This document shows positions 8,941-18,124 of a DNA stretch of 64,000 bases, in pieces. Under the pieces are notes generated by a model. The model did no database searches and was not told the origin of the DNA. It saw only the letters and a program-made list of their open reading frames with translations. Source of the stretch: Chryseobacterium limigenitum (GTDB taxonomy: Bacteria; Bacteroidota; Bacteroidia; Flavobacteriales; Weeksellaceae). The position numbers were made by a program, and so were the translations under genes. The stretch spans positions 62,001 through 126,000 of the forward strand of contig NZ_FPKW01000006.1 in NCBI RefSeq assembly GCF_900114875.1, in the 5' to 3' direction. Every line of letters begins with the position of its first letter. The stretch's first letter is position 1.

Positions 8941-8970
8941 AAGCCTCCGAAAACTTCGGAGGCTTTTTTT
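8941..8970 (+). terminator. Terminator of pheS
   Basis: An 11-bp perfect stem AAGCCTCCGAA/TTCGGAGGCTT with a 3-nt loop and a T-run, 9 nt after the stop. Confidence 0.93.
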
Positions 8971-9040
8971 ATAGAAAAATATCTATAATCTTCCCGATAT
9001 ATATCTAGGGTATTTAAAACAATCATATACTGGATGTTGG

Positions 9041-9048
9041 TATCTTTG
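9041..9048 (+). promoter_or_regulatory. Promoter box of an orphan short transcription unit
   Basis: TATCTTTG is a full match to TAnnTTTG in a 377-bp gap between two terminated genes. It is followed within 85 nt by a strong terminator and by no annotated plus-strand gene. Confidence 0.5.
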
Positions 9049-9058
9049 TATAAACAAA

Positions 9059-9091
9059 ATGAAAAAAAGTTATTTCTTTTTACACAAATGA
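9059..9091 (+). CDS. Possible 10-residue small ORF in orphan unit
   Basis: ATG about 10 nt after the -7 box opens MKKSYFFLHK and stops at TGA 9089-9091, just before the terminator hairpin. The position is what one expects for a leader or small peptide, but no plus-strand gene follows. It may equally be chance inside a small RNA. Nothing else is seen in 9132-9213. Confidence 0.25.
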   Translation: MKKSYFFLHK

Positions 9092-9100
9092 ATGATAACA

Positions 9101-9131
9101 AAACCTCCGAAAATTTCCGGAGGTTTTTTTG
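9101..9131 (+). terminator. Terminator of the orphan short unit
   Basis: The 9-bp stem AAACCTCCG/CGGAGGTTT (9101-9109, 9118-9126) is followed by a T-run to 9130. It resembles the pheS terminator but is a separate copy 150 bp downstream. Confidence 0.85.
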
Positions 9132-9213
9132 TTTTTAATTACTGACCTTAGAAACAAAACATAATTAAAAACTGATTATTGAAAAACTTATACAGTACTT
9201 ATTATTCTTAAAA

Positions 9214-9306
9214 GATGCTTCAACTCCGCTCCACATGATATTGGTTCGGTATAATACATCATTAAACAGCTCGTATTAAAGATGGTATTAAGCCTGTCGA
9301 AGCATC
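9214..9306. repeat. Inverted repeat with R2-like end
   Basis: GATGCTTC (9214-9221) and GAAGCATC (9299-9306) are exact complements about 77 nt apart. The right arm, AAGCCTGTCGAAGC, is the complement of the start of repeat R2 (TTCGACAGGCT) seen at 40427 and 54775. Confidence 0.5.
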
Positions 9307-9309
9307 AAA

Positions 9310-11742
9310 CTAACTTTTCGTATTCTTCTTTTTCGTCCAAGTCTTCACTCGATTATAATCTAAAAAGTAGGTTAGTTTTAACGAAAAATTATTCACCATC
9401 GGTTCGCTGAAGAGTGTATCGTAGTTTTTTCCCACATTCAATCTTGACATTTCAAGATAATTTGAAGTTGCATTTCTGTATAATAATGTCAACTGACTTC
9501 CCGGAGCAAACCACCACGAAAATCTTAAATCAACATTCCAGGCATTGTAAGTTCCGTCAAGATTTTTGGTGAAATTATTGGTGTCTGTTAAGCTTCCGTC
9601 TTGATTTAAAGTATAAAAATTTTTATAGGTAACATCTGAAAAATAATGGCGGAAAGTCAACGTTAAAGCCATTTTTTCATTAAAAGTATATTTTGAGGTC
9701 AAAGCATTTTCGTACGTATTTCTTTGTCTTCTTCCGATGAAAATATCTGTGTCATTTTTTCCTGCAAAACCTGTTTCATTGTTGCTGAAACTTGGATTAA
9801 AACTCCAGTTTACATTAAATTTATCTGAAAATCTGTAACGTAATCCAAAATTGGTAAAAACCTGATTTCTTCCTTTTTCATCAAATGCATAATAATCTAC
9901 CGTAAAATTATACTGCAATTTTTTTCGGCTGTCACTTTCAAACCAAAGCCAAGAATCAAAGTATCCGGGAATTTTAAGATGTCTTCCAAAGGTTCTGGGT
10001 TCGTAAATATCGTTTTGTCCGAAAGGGGTAAACTCCACACCGCCACCGAAAACTCTGAACTTTTTATCAGTAAAACTATTATTATTGTTGAATATGAAAT
10101 TTGAGTTTAAAAATGGTTCAATTCGATGAAAATAATTGAGATTAAAATTCATGTAAATATTGTTGAATTTCTCTGTTGGCTGTAAAATTCTGTAACCGTA
10201 CCAAGCATTATAATTAGCAAAATTGGTTTTAGTTGAAAATCCGAGGTCATTGATGTCCCAATCTTTTGTTGTAGCGTTTCCGTTTAATGAAAAACGGTGT
10301 TTTCCTGCAATTTTTTCAACTCCGGCCTCTGCACGGGATCCGAATTTTGTTCCTTCATCCATTACCCAGCTCCCTTTTAGGCTTCCAAAAGTTTTGTAGG
10401 TGTTCTTTTTGTTGATCAAATCCCAAAGAATTCCTGTAGAATTGGCATCGCGAAAATCTCCTTCTCTGGTTACATTGGTGTTCACAAGGGAAACCGATGA
10501 GTTTCCGTTGAATCTCTGATCAAAAACCAAGACGTTATAATTTGTCCAGGGTTCTACAACTTCTTTTCTGGTTTCGCCTGTTTCATTATTTAAAATCGTA
10601 GCTTCCATTTTTTGAGTTATTCCATTGAAAAAGCCGATTCCTAAGCCTTTTTTTGTTCTTCCCGAAATTTTAAAAGCATTGAATAATTTTACTTTTGCAG
10701 GATATTCTAACACTTCCTCGTTTTCTTTTGTTGCTGGATATCTTGAAGGTTCACCGCCAACTCTTCTTGAATAAAACATTCCGCCTTTGCTGAATAATTC
10801 AGTTCCTTCGGTGAAAAAAGTTCTCTGCTCAGAAAATTGCTGCTCGAATGGACTTAAATTTAAAATAGAATTATCAAAATTAGCCTGCCCAAAGTCCGGA
10901 ATTAAGGTCATATCAAATGTAAAGGCATCATTAATTCCATATTTTACATCCATTCCGCCATTGAAATTTGTTGTGGTTTTTCCGTCAAAACTATTGATGT
11001 AACTTGAAAAATAAGGTGTAAAAGACAATCTGGTAGGAGGATTGATATTTTCGATACCTTGTAAAACTCCATCAAAAAGTGTGTAGGAGTTTTTGGCATT
11101 ATCTACAAAATTCCAGTCGTAAAAAGTTTTTGTCCGCTGAATTTTTCTGAACATATTCATTCCCCATTCCTGAACATTATTCTTTGGAAACCTCAATTCG
11201 GAGTAAGGAATTTTTATTTCAACGGCCCAGCCTTTATCGTTGATTTTTGCTCCACTGTACCAAATGGAATTCCATGTATCATCTTCTCCGTCTGTCGTTA
11301 ATTTTGCATCATACTGCACGCCCGCTGCGGTTACAACAAACTCAAGACTTTGCTGTTTATCATTATATCCATTCAAAGCGACTCCGAAAAAATCATCATT
11401 GCTGATTCCGTCTCTCTCCGTCAATTCCTTTGCAATCTTTTGGGGAGTAGGATCGTACATTTGAGCAGCGAAATAAATTCCGGTATCATCGTATAAAATT
11501 CTGACCTCTGTTTTTACCGAATCTGCCTGAGGCTTTCCATTGTTGGGAGTTCTCTCGATGAAGCTGGTTGCAATGGGAGCATTTTGCCATTCTGCATCAT
11601 CAAGAATTCCATCTATTTTTGGGAATGATGAAGTTTTTGTAATAAGAATTTTTTTTCTTTCAATATGACCATCTTCTTTTTTCTGAGAATATGCTATAAA
11701 TGAGTGAAATAGTAAACAAATGATCAGTAATTTAGTTCTCAT
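9310..11742 (-). CDS. DUF5916 outer-membrane barrel protein with CBM9-like domain
   Basis: Large exported envelope protein, 810 aa. Signal peptide 1-19 (cleavage near AYSQ). Residues about 35-240 form a CBM9-like beta-sandwich (PKIDGILDDAEWQNA, then DDTWNSIWYSGAKI and EIKIPYSELRF). The remainder is the DUF5916 region, with alternating aromatic beta-strand patterns typical of an outer-membrane barrel. The family is widespread in Bacteroidota and its function is not established; sugar or polymer binding is only suggested by the CBM9 fold. Monocistronic. Confidence 0.85.
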   Translation of the reverse strand: MRTKLLIICLLFHSFIAYSQKKEDGHIERKKILITKTSSFPKIDGILDDAEWQNAPIATSFIERTPNNGKPQADSVKTEVRILYDDTGIYFAAQMYDPTPQKIAKELTERDGISNDDFFGVALNGYNDKQQSLEFVVTAAGVQYDAKLTTDGEDDTWNSIWYSGAKINDKGWAVEIKIPYSELRFPKNNVQEWGMNMFRKIQRTKTFYDWNFVDNAKNSYTLFDGVLQGIENINPPTRLSFTPYFSSYINSFDGKTTTNFNGGMDVKYGINDAFTFDMTLIPDFGQANFDNSILNLSPFEQQFSEQRTFFTEGTELFSKGGMFYSRRVGGEPSRYPATKENEEVLEYPAKVKLFNAFKISGRTKKGLGIGFFNGITQKMEATILNNETGETRKEVVEPWTNYNVLVFDQRFNGNSSVSLVNTNVTREGDFRDANSTGILWDLINKKNTYKTFGSLKGSWVMDEGTKFGSRAEAGVEKIAGKHRFSLNGNATTKDWDINDLGFSTKTNFANYNAWYGYRILQPTEKFNNIYMNFNLNYFHRIEPFLNSNFIFNNNNSFTDKKFRVFGGGVEFTPFGQNDIYEPRTFGRHLKIPGYFDSWLWFESDSRKKLQYNFTVDYYAFDEKGRNQVFTNFGLRYRFSDKFNVNWSFNPSFSNNETGFAGKNDTDIFIGRRQRNTYENALTSKYTFNEKMALTLTFRHYFSDVTYKNFYTLNQDGSLTDTNNFTKNLDGTYNAWNVDLRFSWWFAPGSQLTLLYRNATSNYLEMSRLNVGKNYDTLFSEPMVNNFSLKLTYFLDYNRVKTWTKKKNTKS

Positions 11743-11802
11743 GTTCTTAGTGTTATAAAATCAAGACAATCTAAAACGAGAATTTATTACATCTAAAAAC
11801 AA

Positions 11803-11833
11803 AAAATGCCTGTAAAAATATTACAGACATTTT
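11803..11833 (-). terminator. Terminator of the DUF3108 gene
   Basis: A 13-bp stem with one G-U pair (11803-11815 with 11821-11833) is followed on the minus strand by TTTTTTG; about 25 nt beyond the stop at 11858. Confidence 0.85.
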
Positions 11834-11857
11834 CAAATTAAAAAAACTAACTATATT

Positions 11858-12628
11858 TTATTTTGTGAATTTCAAAGGATATTTCACATTTTTATAATCA
11901 TCAATACTCGCTTTTAGAGAACCTACAGCCAATTCTGCTTTCAATAGCATCGGAACATGATTGGCGTCATTGGAAACCCACATCGTCACGCCTTCTTTTT
12001 CTTTGAAAACTCTTCCGCTTTTTACAGACGGAATAATTTTTAAACAATTGATCTTTCCAAACTTGGTTTTTAAATCTTCTGTTCCTATTACTTTTAACTG
12101 AAATGGAAACATTTCATCATCAATCCAGACGTTCATGTTGATCACAGTTCCTACTCTCAGCTCAGCCGGGCTTTTGCTTCTTAAATAATAGAAACAAGAA
12201 AGCATATCCTGAACTCCTTTTACTGATTTTACGATTTTAGAACCATTTGCAGGTTTTTCTTTATCAGTTAAAATTAAAGTCTGATTATCGTGATTGAAAA
12301 CGGTTTCGAAATGTTGCGTATAACTACCTTCTTTTACGTTTCTTACATAAAAACTCGGAAGCCCGGTTTGTATGTTGATGAAACTTTCATACAGATCTTC
12401 AACTTTGAAAAATGCTTTTACAGCACCCGTCGTAGATCCGGTTCCTTTCACGTAAAGGTGCGGAACTCCTTGATAGGTAGTTGTTTTGGTTGTTAGGTTT
12501 GCAGTTCCGGCATTTAGAAAACCATAATGAATTCTCAGGGTTATAGATTCGCCGTTCGCGATATTATCTATCTGAGCGCTGCCCAAACAGAAAACGAATA
12601 AAGTTAAAATAATAAATATTTTCTTCAT
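11858..12628 (-). CDS. DUF3108 domain-containing exported protein
   Basis: 256 aa with signal peptide 1-18 (cleavage near GSAQ). The remainder matches the DUF3108 pattern: an N-terminal IHYGFLNAGTANL segment, a central RSKSPAELRVG region and a C-terminal MWVSNDANHVPMLLKAEL segment. Expected to lie in the periplasm or at the envelope; molecular function unknown. It has its own promoter (TAAATTTG on the minus strand, 12654-12661) and terminator. Confidence 0.82.
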   Translation of the reverse strand: MKKIFIILTLFVFCLGSAQIDNIANGESITLRIHYGFLNAGTANLTTKTTTYQGVPHLYVKGTGSTTGAVKAFFKVEDLYESFINIQTGLPSFYVRNVKEGSYTQHFETVFNHDNQTLILTDKEKPANGSKIVKSVKGVQDMLSCFYYLRSKSPAELRVGTVINMNVWIDDEMFPFQLKVIGTEDLKTKFGKINCLKIIPSVKSGRVFKEKEGVTMWVSNDANHVPMLLKAELAVGSLKASIDDYKNVKYPLKFTK

Positions 12629-12653
12629 GCTAAGAGTTTTACAAAAACGTTGC

Positions 12654-12661
12654 CAAATTTA
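12654..12661 (-). promoter_or_regulatory. -7 promoter box for the DUF3108 gene
   Basis: Minus-strand TAAATTTG fits TAnnTTTG, 26 nt upstream of the start codon. Confidence 0.45.
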
Positions 12662-12743
12662 AAGTTTTTATTTTTTTAATGATATTTGATAAATCTCAGC
12701 TTTTTATTTAGACTGAATTAAATATGCTTAGCATTAAAATTAG

Positions 12744-12751
12744 TAAATTTG
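12744..12751 (+). promoter_or_regulatory. -7 promoter box for the reductase-ferredoxin unit
   Basis: TAAATTTG fits TAnnTTTG, 33 nt upstream of the reductase ATG at 12785. Confidence 0.5.
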
Positions 12752-12784
12752 CAACTATACTTATAATTAAATTATCTTATTATT

Positions 12785-13840
12785 ATGATAACTACTGATA
12801 TATTGATCATAGGAGCCGGACCAACTGGACTTTTTGCTGTTTTTGAAGCAGGTTTATTAAAAATGAAGTGTCACATCATCGATGCACTTCCTCAACCTGG
12901 AGGCCAATTGACTGAGCTTTATCCTAAAAAGCCTATTTTCGATATTCCGGGGTATCCTTCGGTGAATGCAGGGGAGTTAATTGATAATTTAATGGAGCAG
13001 ATCAAGCAGTTTCAACCTGGTTTTACTTTAGGCGAAACGGCTGTTTCTTATTCTAAAGTTGATGATGAGTGGTTTGAAGTTATTACCAACAAAGGAACGG
13101 TACACAGAGCAAAAGCGATTGCAATTGCAGGTGGATTGGGAACTTTTGAGCCTAGAAAACCAACTTTTGAAAATGTAGCTGATTATGAAGAAAAAGGTCT
13201 TGAATATTTCGTTAAAGAACCTGAACATTTCAGAAATAAAAAAGTAGTCATTGCCGGGGGTGGTGATTCTGCATTGGATTGGAGTATTTTCTTGTCAAAT
13301 GTAGCGAGTGAAGTTACTTTGATTCACAGAAGAAACGAGTTCAGAGGAGCTTTGGATTCTGTAGAAAAAGTACAGGATCTTAAAAATCAAGGGAAGATCA
13401 AATTGATCACTCCAGCTGAAGTTACAGGAATTAAAGGAGACGGAAAAGTAGAATCAATCACTGTTGTGAAAGATGGTGAAGAAGCTTATGATCTTGAAAC
13501 TGATTATTTCATTCCATTATTCGGATTGACTCCGAAGTTGGGAGATATTTCTACCTGGGGATTGAACATTGAGAAGAATGCGATCGTTGTAAACAATGCA
13601 TTAGACTATCAGACAAACATCGATGGAATTTACGCAATCGGAGATATTAACACTTATCCGGGTAAATTGAAGTTGATTCTTTGTGGTTTCCACGAGGCAA
13701 CATTGATGTGTCAAAGTGTGTATAACAGACTAAATCCGGGTAAGAAATACGTCTTAAAATATACAACGGTAAGTGGAGTAGACGGATTCGACGGAAGCCG
13801 TAAAGAAGCTGAGAAAGCTGTTGTGAAAAAAATTGATTAA
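12785..13840 (+). CDS. Ferredoxin--NADP+ reductase, thioredoxin-reductase-like type
   Basis: Cytoplasmic FAD enzyme moving electrons between NAD(P)H and ferredoxin. FAD-binding GAGPTGL (10-16) lies at the N-terminus. A second nucleotide-binding motif, VVIAGGGDSALDW, lies mid-protein, and the FAD ribityl motif DGIYAIGDIN is near the end. There is no CxxC redox motif between the domains, which separates it from thioredoxin reductase and points to the YumC-type reductase (351 aa). The next gene encodes a 2Fe-2S ferredoxin, a natural partner. Confidence 0.88.
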   Translation: MITTDILIIGAGPTGLFAVFEAGLLKMKCHIIDALPQPGGQLTELYPKKPIFDIPGYPSVNAGELIDNLMEQIKQFQPGFTLGETAVSYSKVDDEWFEVITNKGTVHRAKAIAIAGGLGTFEPRKPTFENVADYEEKGLEYFVKEPEHFRNKKVVIAGGGDSALDWSIFLSNVASEVTLIHRRNEFRGALDSVEKVQDLKNQGKIKLITPAEVTGIKGDGKVESITVVKDGEEAYDLETDYFIPLFGLTPKLGDISTWGLNIEKNAIVVNNALDYQTNIDGIYAIGDINTYPGKLKLILCGFHEATLMCQSVYNRLNPGKKYVLKYTTVSGVDGFDGSRKEAEKAVVKKID

Positions 13841-13941
13841 TAATAATTTAGTTGATGGTTTTTAGTGTTTAGAAATAAAAATATTTATAACTTTTTAGCC
13901 CCAAATACTAAACACCCAAAACTAAATACCAACGACTAAAA

Positions 13942-14271
13942 ATGAACGACATTAATATAAAAATCACCGATAGAGACGGTGTAACTCACGATATTGTTGC
14001 TCCTACGGATATGTCCATGAACTTAATGGAAATTATCCGCTCATATGAATTAGCAGAAGAAGGAACAATCGGAGTTTGTGGAGGAATGGCGATGTGCGCA
14101 TCATGTCAGGTGTATGTGATCAGCGATCCGGGACTTGTAGAAATGGGCGATGAAGAAGATGCAATGCTTGCAGAAGCTTACCATGTGAAAGAGAATAGCA
14201 GATTGGGCTGCCAACTGCATATTGTTGAAGAAATGGAAGGTCTTGAAGTGGAGATTGCTCCTTATCCTTAG
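13942..14271 (+). CDS. 2Fe-2S ferredoxin, adrenodoxin type
   Basis: Small soluble electron carrier, 109 aa. Cluster ligands are C46, C52, C55 and C90 (CGGMAMCASC, then LGCQL), the C-x5-C-x2-C...C pattern of vertebrate/bacterial-type 2Fe-2S ferredoxins. It lies 101 bp after the reductase gene and before a shared terminator, so co-expression is likely and the reductase is the probable partner. The electron acceptor is not apparent nearby. Confidence 0.92.
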   Translation: MNDINIKITDRDGVTHDIVAPTDMSMNLMEIIRSYELAEEGTIGVCGGMAMCASCQVYVISDPGLVEMGDEEDAMLAEAYHVKENSRLGCQLHIVEEMEGLEVEIAPYP

Positions 14272-14293
14272 AAAAGTTTTAACTAAATAATAA

Positions 14294-14326
14294 AAAACTC
14301 TCGAAATTTTCGAGAGTTTTGTTTTT
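14294..14326. terminator. Bidirectional terminator between ferredoxin and peptidase genes
   Basis: Stem AAAACTCTCGA/TCGAGAGTTTT with an A/T loop, T-rich on both flanks (TTTTGTTTTT on plus, TTTTTTATTATTT on minus). It sits between two convergent genes. Confidence 0.9.
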
Positions 14327-14348
14327 ACAGATGAATTTAATCTTGTAA

Positions 14349-16499
14349 TTATTTTACTGGCTGAAATTTCGGATGTCCCACTTGCCATAAAGCAAACGCA
14401 TAGATATCAGAATATTCATGGAAAACGACATCTTTGTCACTTGTAAAATGTCCGTTTTCATAATTTACATATAATAGAACAGGTTTTCCTGAACCTGAAT
14501 TTTTCTGCAAAATTGCAGCAAATTTACCAGGTTCCCAAGGCGTAATCCTTGAATCGTTCATTCCGGTACGGATGATTACTGCGGGATATTTTACTCCTTT
14601 TTTTACTTTACTCTGAGCATCCATTTCCATCAAATTTTTTGTATCCTCTTCATTTTGTAGGGTTCCCACTTCAGGAATTTGGTTTGGACCATTGGCAGTA
14701 GTTTCTGAACGAAGTGCATTCGTCATACCAACTTCAGCAATTGCAACAGCAAAAAGATCCGGTCTTTCAGTTATTGCTCTTCCGATAAGAACTCCACCCA
14801 TACTTACTCCATTTCCAATAAGTTTTGAAGGAGAAGTGTATTTTTGAGCAACTAGATATTCTGAACACGCAATAAAATCTTTCCAAGTATTTGGTTTGTT
14901 GGCTTTCATACCTGTCTTGTGCCAGTTTTCGCCTTTTTCACCACCACCTCTTACGTGCGCAATAGCAATAACTACTCCTTGTTCTAATAATGCAGTCAAT
15001 CTTTGGGAAAATCTTGGTTCATAAGATATTCCGTAACCACCATATCCAGTAATATAAGCAGGAGAGGAGCCATTCATTTTCATATTTTTAGGGCAAATAA
15101 TAGAAAGCGGAACCATTACTCCGTCGTGACTTTTTACTTCAATTTCTTTTACGGTGTAAAGTTTGTTATAATCTGGATAATTTCCGTCAGAGCTAAGATA
15201 TCTACTCTTTACCGGAGCGCCTTTTTCGGGGTTATAATCATAAATAGTTAGTGGAGTAAGCCAATTCATATTCTCACAATAAATATTGTCATTTTCATGC
15301 GGATTTAATGATAGCGACGAGTTTACACCAGATGGTAATGGAACCTTTTTAGTGTCTAGAGTCTTAATATTTACCTGATATTTATCTCTTGTAATGCCAT
15401 TACCTAATGAATAGTATAAATAGTTTTTAGAAGTGTGAATTGCAATAATCACCGCATCCTTACTTTCAGGAACTACTACTTTTGCATTAATGAAATCAGG
15501 ATTTGCTAAACTTGTAAGCGTAATTTTATAATTGGGAGCATCTTTATGGGTAAGCAGGAAAAGTTTATCATCAGAAATATAGATATCAGTAATATCATCT
15601 GACGCTTTTACGATCTGTTTCCAGTTGATTTTTTTATTTTTTAACTCTGAATATGGCGCAACAAAAATTGGACTTTCGGATTTTACAGAGCTTAATCTCA
15701 GAATAATATATTTATAATCATCACTAAATGTTATACTTGTAAACTGTTCAGTCAAAGCATTTAATTCAGGATAATCTACTCTTGAAGCTAATATTTTATC
15801 ATTTTTTACATCAGTACCAATTTCGTGAAGCATTGCTTTCATGTCTTTTAAAAGCATGTTGCTGTTTGGGTCTCCAGTACTCATTTTAGTATAAATGATA
15901 GACTTGCCGTCTTGTGTAAATTCAAAATTAAATTCACTCCAAATCGGATCAATGGAATCGTTCAGCAATTTTTTTGCATTAAGATCTAATATTTTAAGCT
16001 CACAAATCTCACCACCAGATTTTGATAATAATAAAGCAATCTTTTGTGCTTTTAGGTCAACGGTGAAATTGGTTATTTGAGTTCCTTTTTTGATTTTTTC
16101 AGGATCAAATATTAAAACTTCTTTTCCTGTAGAAATGTCTTTTGAGTATAATTTTGAAAGGTTTTCTCCTTTTTTTGTTTTTGTGTAAAAATATGAATTT
16201 TGCCTTTGCATGATAACACCGAAAGAATCTCCGCTCATATTTTGAATATCTTTCATTTGTTTGAAAAGATCTTCACGGTGAGGAATTTTGTCGATGATAG
16301 TATTGCTAAAATCAGATTCAGCTTTGAACCAAGACTGTACAGCCGGACTTTTAAGATCTTCCAGCCATCGGTAATTATCTGTAATTTTAGTTCCGAAATA
16401 ATCATCTACAACAGGATGTTCCGGTGTTGCAGGATAGTTATATTGAGCGGAAAAGAATTGACAACAGATTAAACCTGTAAACAAAAGTTTTAATTTCAT
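14349..16499 (-). CDS. Prolyl oligopeptidase, S9A family, exported
   Basis: Serine peptidase cutting after proline in short peptides, 716 aa. Signal peptide 1-18 (cleavage near FSAQ), so it acts outside the cytoplasm. An N-terminal beta-propeller (about 80-430) gates a C-terminal alpha/beta-hydrolase domain. The predicted triad is S566 (GVSMGG), D649 (GMNDSRITPWEPGK) and H684 (NGHF). The nucleophile elbow GVSMGG differs from the common GGSNGG or GGSAGG but keeps GxSxGG. Monocistronic; a TACATTTG box on the minus strand (16552-16559) may be its promoter. Confidence 0.92.
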   Translation of the reverse strand: MKLKLLFTGLICCQFFSAQYNYPATPEHPVVDDYFGTKITDNYRWLEDLKSPAVQSWFKAESDFSNTIIDKIPHREDLFKQMKDIQNMSGDSFGVIMQRQNSYFYTKTKKGENLSKLYSKDISTGKEVLIFDPEKIKKGTQITNFTVDLKAQKIALLLSKSGGEICELKILDLNAKKLLNDSIDPIWSEFNFEFTQDGKSIIYTKMSTGDPNSNMLLKDMKAMLHEIGTDVKNDKILASRVDYPELNALTEQFTSITFSDDYKYIILRLSSVKSESPIFVAPYSELKNKKINWKQIVKASDDITDIYISDDKLFLLTHKDAPNYKITLTSLANPDFINAKVVVPESKDAVIIAIHTSKNYLYYSLGNGITRDKYQVNIKTLDTKKVPLPSGVNSSLSLNPHENDNIYCENMNWLTPLTIYDYNPEKGAPVKSRYLSSDGNYPDYNKLYTVKEIEVKSHDGVMVPLSIICPKNMKMNGSSPAYITGYGGYGISYEPRFSQRLTALLEQGVVIAIAHVRGGGEKGENWHKTGMKANKPNTWKDFIACSEYLVAQKYTSPSKLIGNGVSMGGVLIGRAITERPDLFAVAIAEVGMTNALRSETTANGPNQIPEVGTLQNEEDTKNLMEMDAQSKVKKGVKYPAVIIRTGMNDSRITPWEPGKFAAILQKNSGSGKPVLLYVNYENGHFTSDKDVVFHEYSDIYAFALWQVGHPKFQPVK

Positions 16500-16551
16500 T
16501 AGATTGTATTTTTTTTTATTTCTTACAATTGGGATAAAATAATAATTATTG

Positions 16552-16559
16552 CAAATGTA
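16552..16559 (-). promoter_or_regulatory. -7 promoter box for the prolyl oligopeptidase gene
   Basis: Minus-strand TACATTTG fits TAnnTTTG, 53 nt upstream of the start codon. Confidence 0.4.
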
Positions 16560-16598
16560 TTAAACTTCGGATTTATAAGTGATATGATCTCAAATAAA

Positions 16599-16628
16599 AA
16601 TATCCAAAATCAAACGACTTTGGATATT
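16599..16628 (-). terminator. Terminator of pepD
   Basis: The 10-bp stem AATATCCAAA/TTTGGATATT is followed on the minus strand by TTTATTTG; 21 nt beyond the pepD stop. Confidence 0.8.
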
Positions 16629-16649
16629 CAATATAACAATTGTATTATG

Positions 16650-18095
16650 TTATTTCTGAGGAATATTCGCTAAAATATCTTTTAGGAAACTCCAGAATTT
16701 CTGTGCAGAAGGGATATTTGCTTTTTCGTCAGGAGAGTGAGCCCCTCTGATTGTTGGCCCGAAACTTACCATTTCCATTTCTGGATAATTGGCTCCGATA
16801 ATTCCACATTCTAATCCTGCATGACAAGCAACTACATGTGGTTTTTCTTTGAATTTGTCGATGTAGATTTTCTCCATCAACTGAACAATTTCAGAACCCG
16901 GTTTTGGCTTCCATCCAGGATAAGAACCGCTGAATTCTGTATTCATTCCTGCTAGTTCTGCTACAGATTTTAACTGTTCTGAAACAGAATCTTTAGAAGA
17001 ATCAACCGATGATCTTGAAAGGTTTAAAATCTTCAATCCTCCTTCTTTTAGCTCAACTCTTGCCACGTTGTTGGAAGACTCTACCAAATCTTTAACATCC
17101 GGGCTCATTCTGTAAACACCGTTGTGAAGAGCTTTTAAAGTTAAAATAATTTTCTTTGAGTCTTCTTCTGAAATTGCTTTATCAGAACTTGTTGAATTTT
17201 CAATATTGATATGAAGAGCAGGCTCAACCGTTGCAAATTCTTCTAAAATCTCTTTTTTAAGACCATTCGTAATTTCTTCAATAAATTCTTCAGCATTTCT
17301 CACAGAAATGATGGCTACACCTTCTCTAGGGATAGCATTTCGCAATCCGCCACCGTCGATAGAGATCAACTGAATATTTTCTTTTGCTAAAGCTTTATAA
17401 AGCAATCTTCCTAAAATAACATTTGCATTTCCGAAACCTTTGTGGATATCCATTCCGGAGTGGCCGCCTTGCAAACCTTTAACTTCAATTCTTACGATTT
17501 GTCCGTTTGAAGCTTCTATCGGATAGTTTTGAGAGATTGTAACATCAATTCCGCCAGCGCAGCCGATGTCAATTTCATCATCTTCTTCAGTATCAAGGTT
17601 TAATAAAATTTCACCTGTCAATTGTCCTGGTTTTAGACCGATTGCTCCTGTCATTCCGGTTTCTTCATCGATTGTGAAAAGCGCTTCCAAAGCCGGATGC
17701 GGAATGTCTGAACTTTCTAAGATAGACATAATTGTAGCCACTCCTAAACCATTATCAGCGCCTAAAGTTGTCCCTTTCGCTTTCACCCAATCTCCATCAA
17801 TTTCCATTTTGATTCCTTCAGTTTCGAAATCAAAATTTACATCATTGTTTTTCTGACAGACCATATCCAAATGCGACTGCAGCACAATAGATTTACGGTT
17901 TTCCATTCCTGCTGTGGCAGGTTTTTTAATAATTACATTTCCTACTTCATCAACTGTGGTTTCCAATCCTAGATTTTCACCAAATTCTTTAATGAAAGCA
18001 ATTACTTTTTCTTCTTTTTTTGAAGGTCTTGGAACAGCATTTAATTTGGAGAAATTTTTCCAGATTATCTGCGGTTCTATATTGGATAATTCCAT
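16650..18095 (-). CDS. pepD: Cytosolic non-specific dipeptidase (aminoacyl-histidine dipeptidase)
   Basis: M20-family zinc dipeptidase of the cytoplasm. Metal-site motifs are present in order: LQSHLDMV (His), GADNGLG (bridging Asp), TIDEETGM (catalytic and ligand Glu), LNLDTEE (Asp) and RGAHSPDEK (His). The ATG at 18095 gives MELSNIEPQIIWKNF, matching where E. coli PepD begins. An in-frame TTG at 18113 is rejected because it lies inside the -7 promoter box (18111-18118). 481 aa, close to the family length. Monocistronic. Confidence 0.93.
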   Translation of the reverse strand: MELSNIEPQIIWKNFSKLNAVPRPSKKEEKVIAFIKEFGENLGLETTVDEVGNVIIKKPATAGMENRKSIVLQSHLDMVCQKNNDVNFDFETEGIKMEIDGDWVKAKGTTLGADNGLGVATIMSILESSDIPHPALEALFTIDEETGMTGAIGLKPGQLTGEILLNLDTEEDDEIDIGCAGGIDVTISQNYPIEASNGQIVRIEVKGLQGGHSGMDIHKGFGNANVILGRLLYKALAKENIQLISIDGGGLRNAIPREGVAIISVRNAEEFIEEITNGLKKEILEEFATVEPALHINIENSTSSDKAISEEDSKKIILTLKALHNGVYRMSPDVKDLVESSNNVARVELKEGGLKILNLSRSSVDSSKDSVSEQLKSVAELAGMNTEFSGSYPGWKPKPGSEIVQLMEKIYIDKFKEKPHVVACHAGLECGIIGANYPEMEMVSFGPTIRGAHSPDEKANIPSAQKFWSFLKDILANIPQK

Positions 18096-18110
18096 AAAAT
18101 TTATTTTTAT

Positions 18111-18118
18111 CAAAATTA
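18111..18118 (-). promoter_or_regulatory. -7 promoter box for pepD
   Basis: Minus-strand TAATTTTG fits TAnnTTTG. It sets the transcription start a few bases from the ATG at 18095, implying a very short leader, and argues against the upstream TTG start. Confidence 0.5.
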
Positions 18119-18124
18119 CGAAAT

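Noticed and set aside
9059..9091. Phenylalanine attenuator leader for pheS
   Set aside because: The small frame is downstream of pheS and separated from it by a terminator, so it cannot attenuate it.
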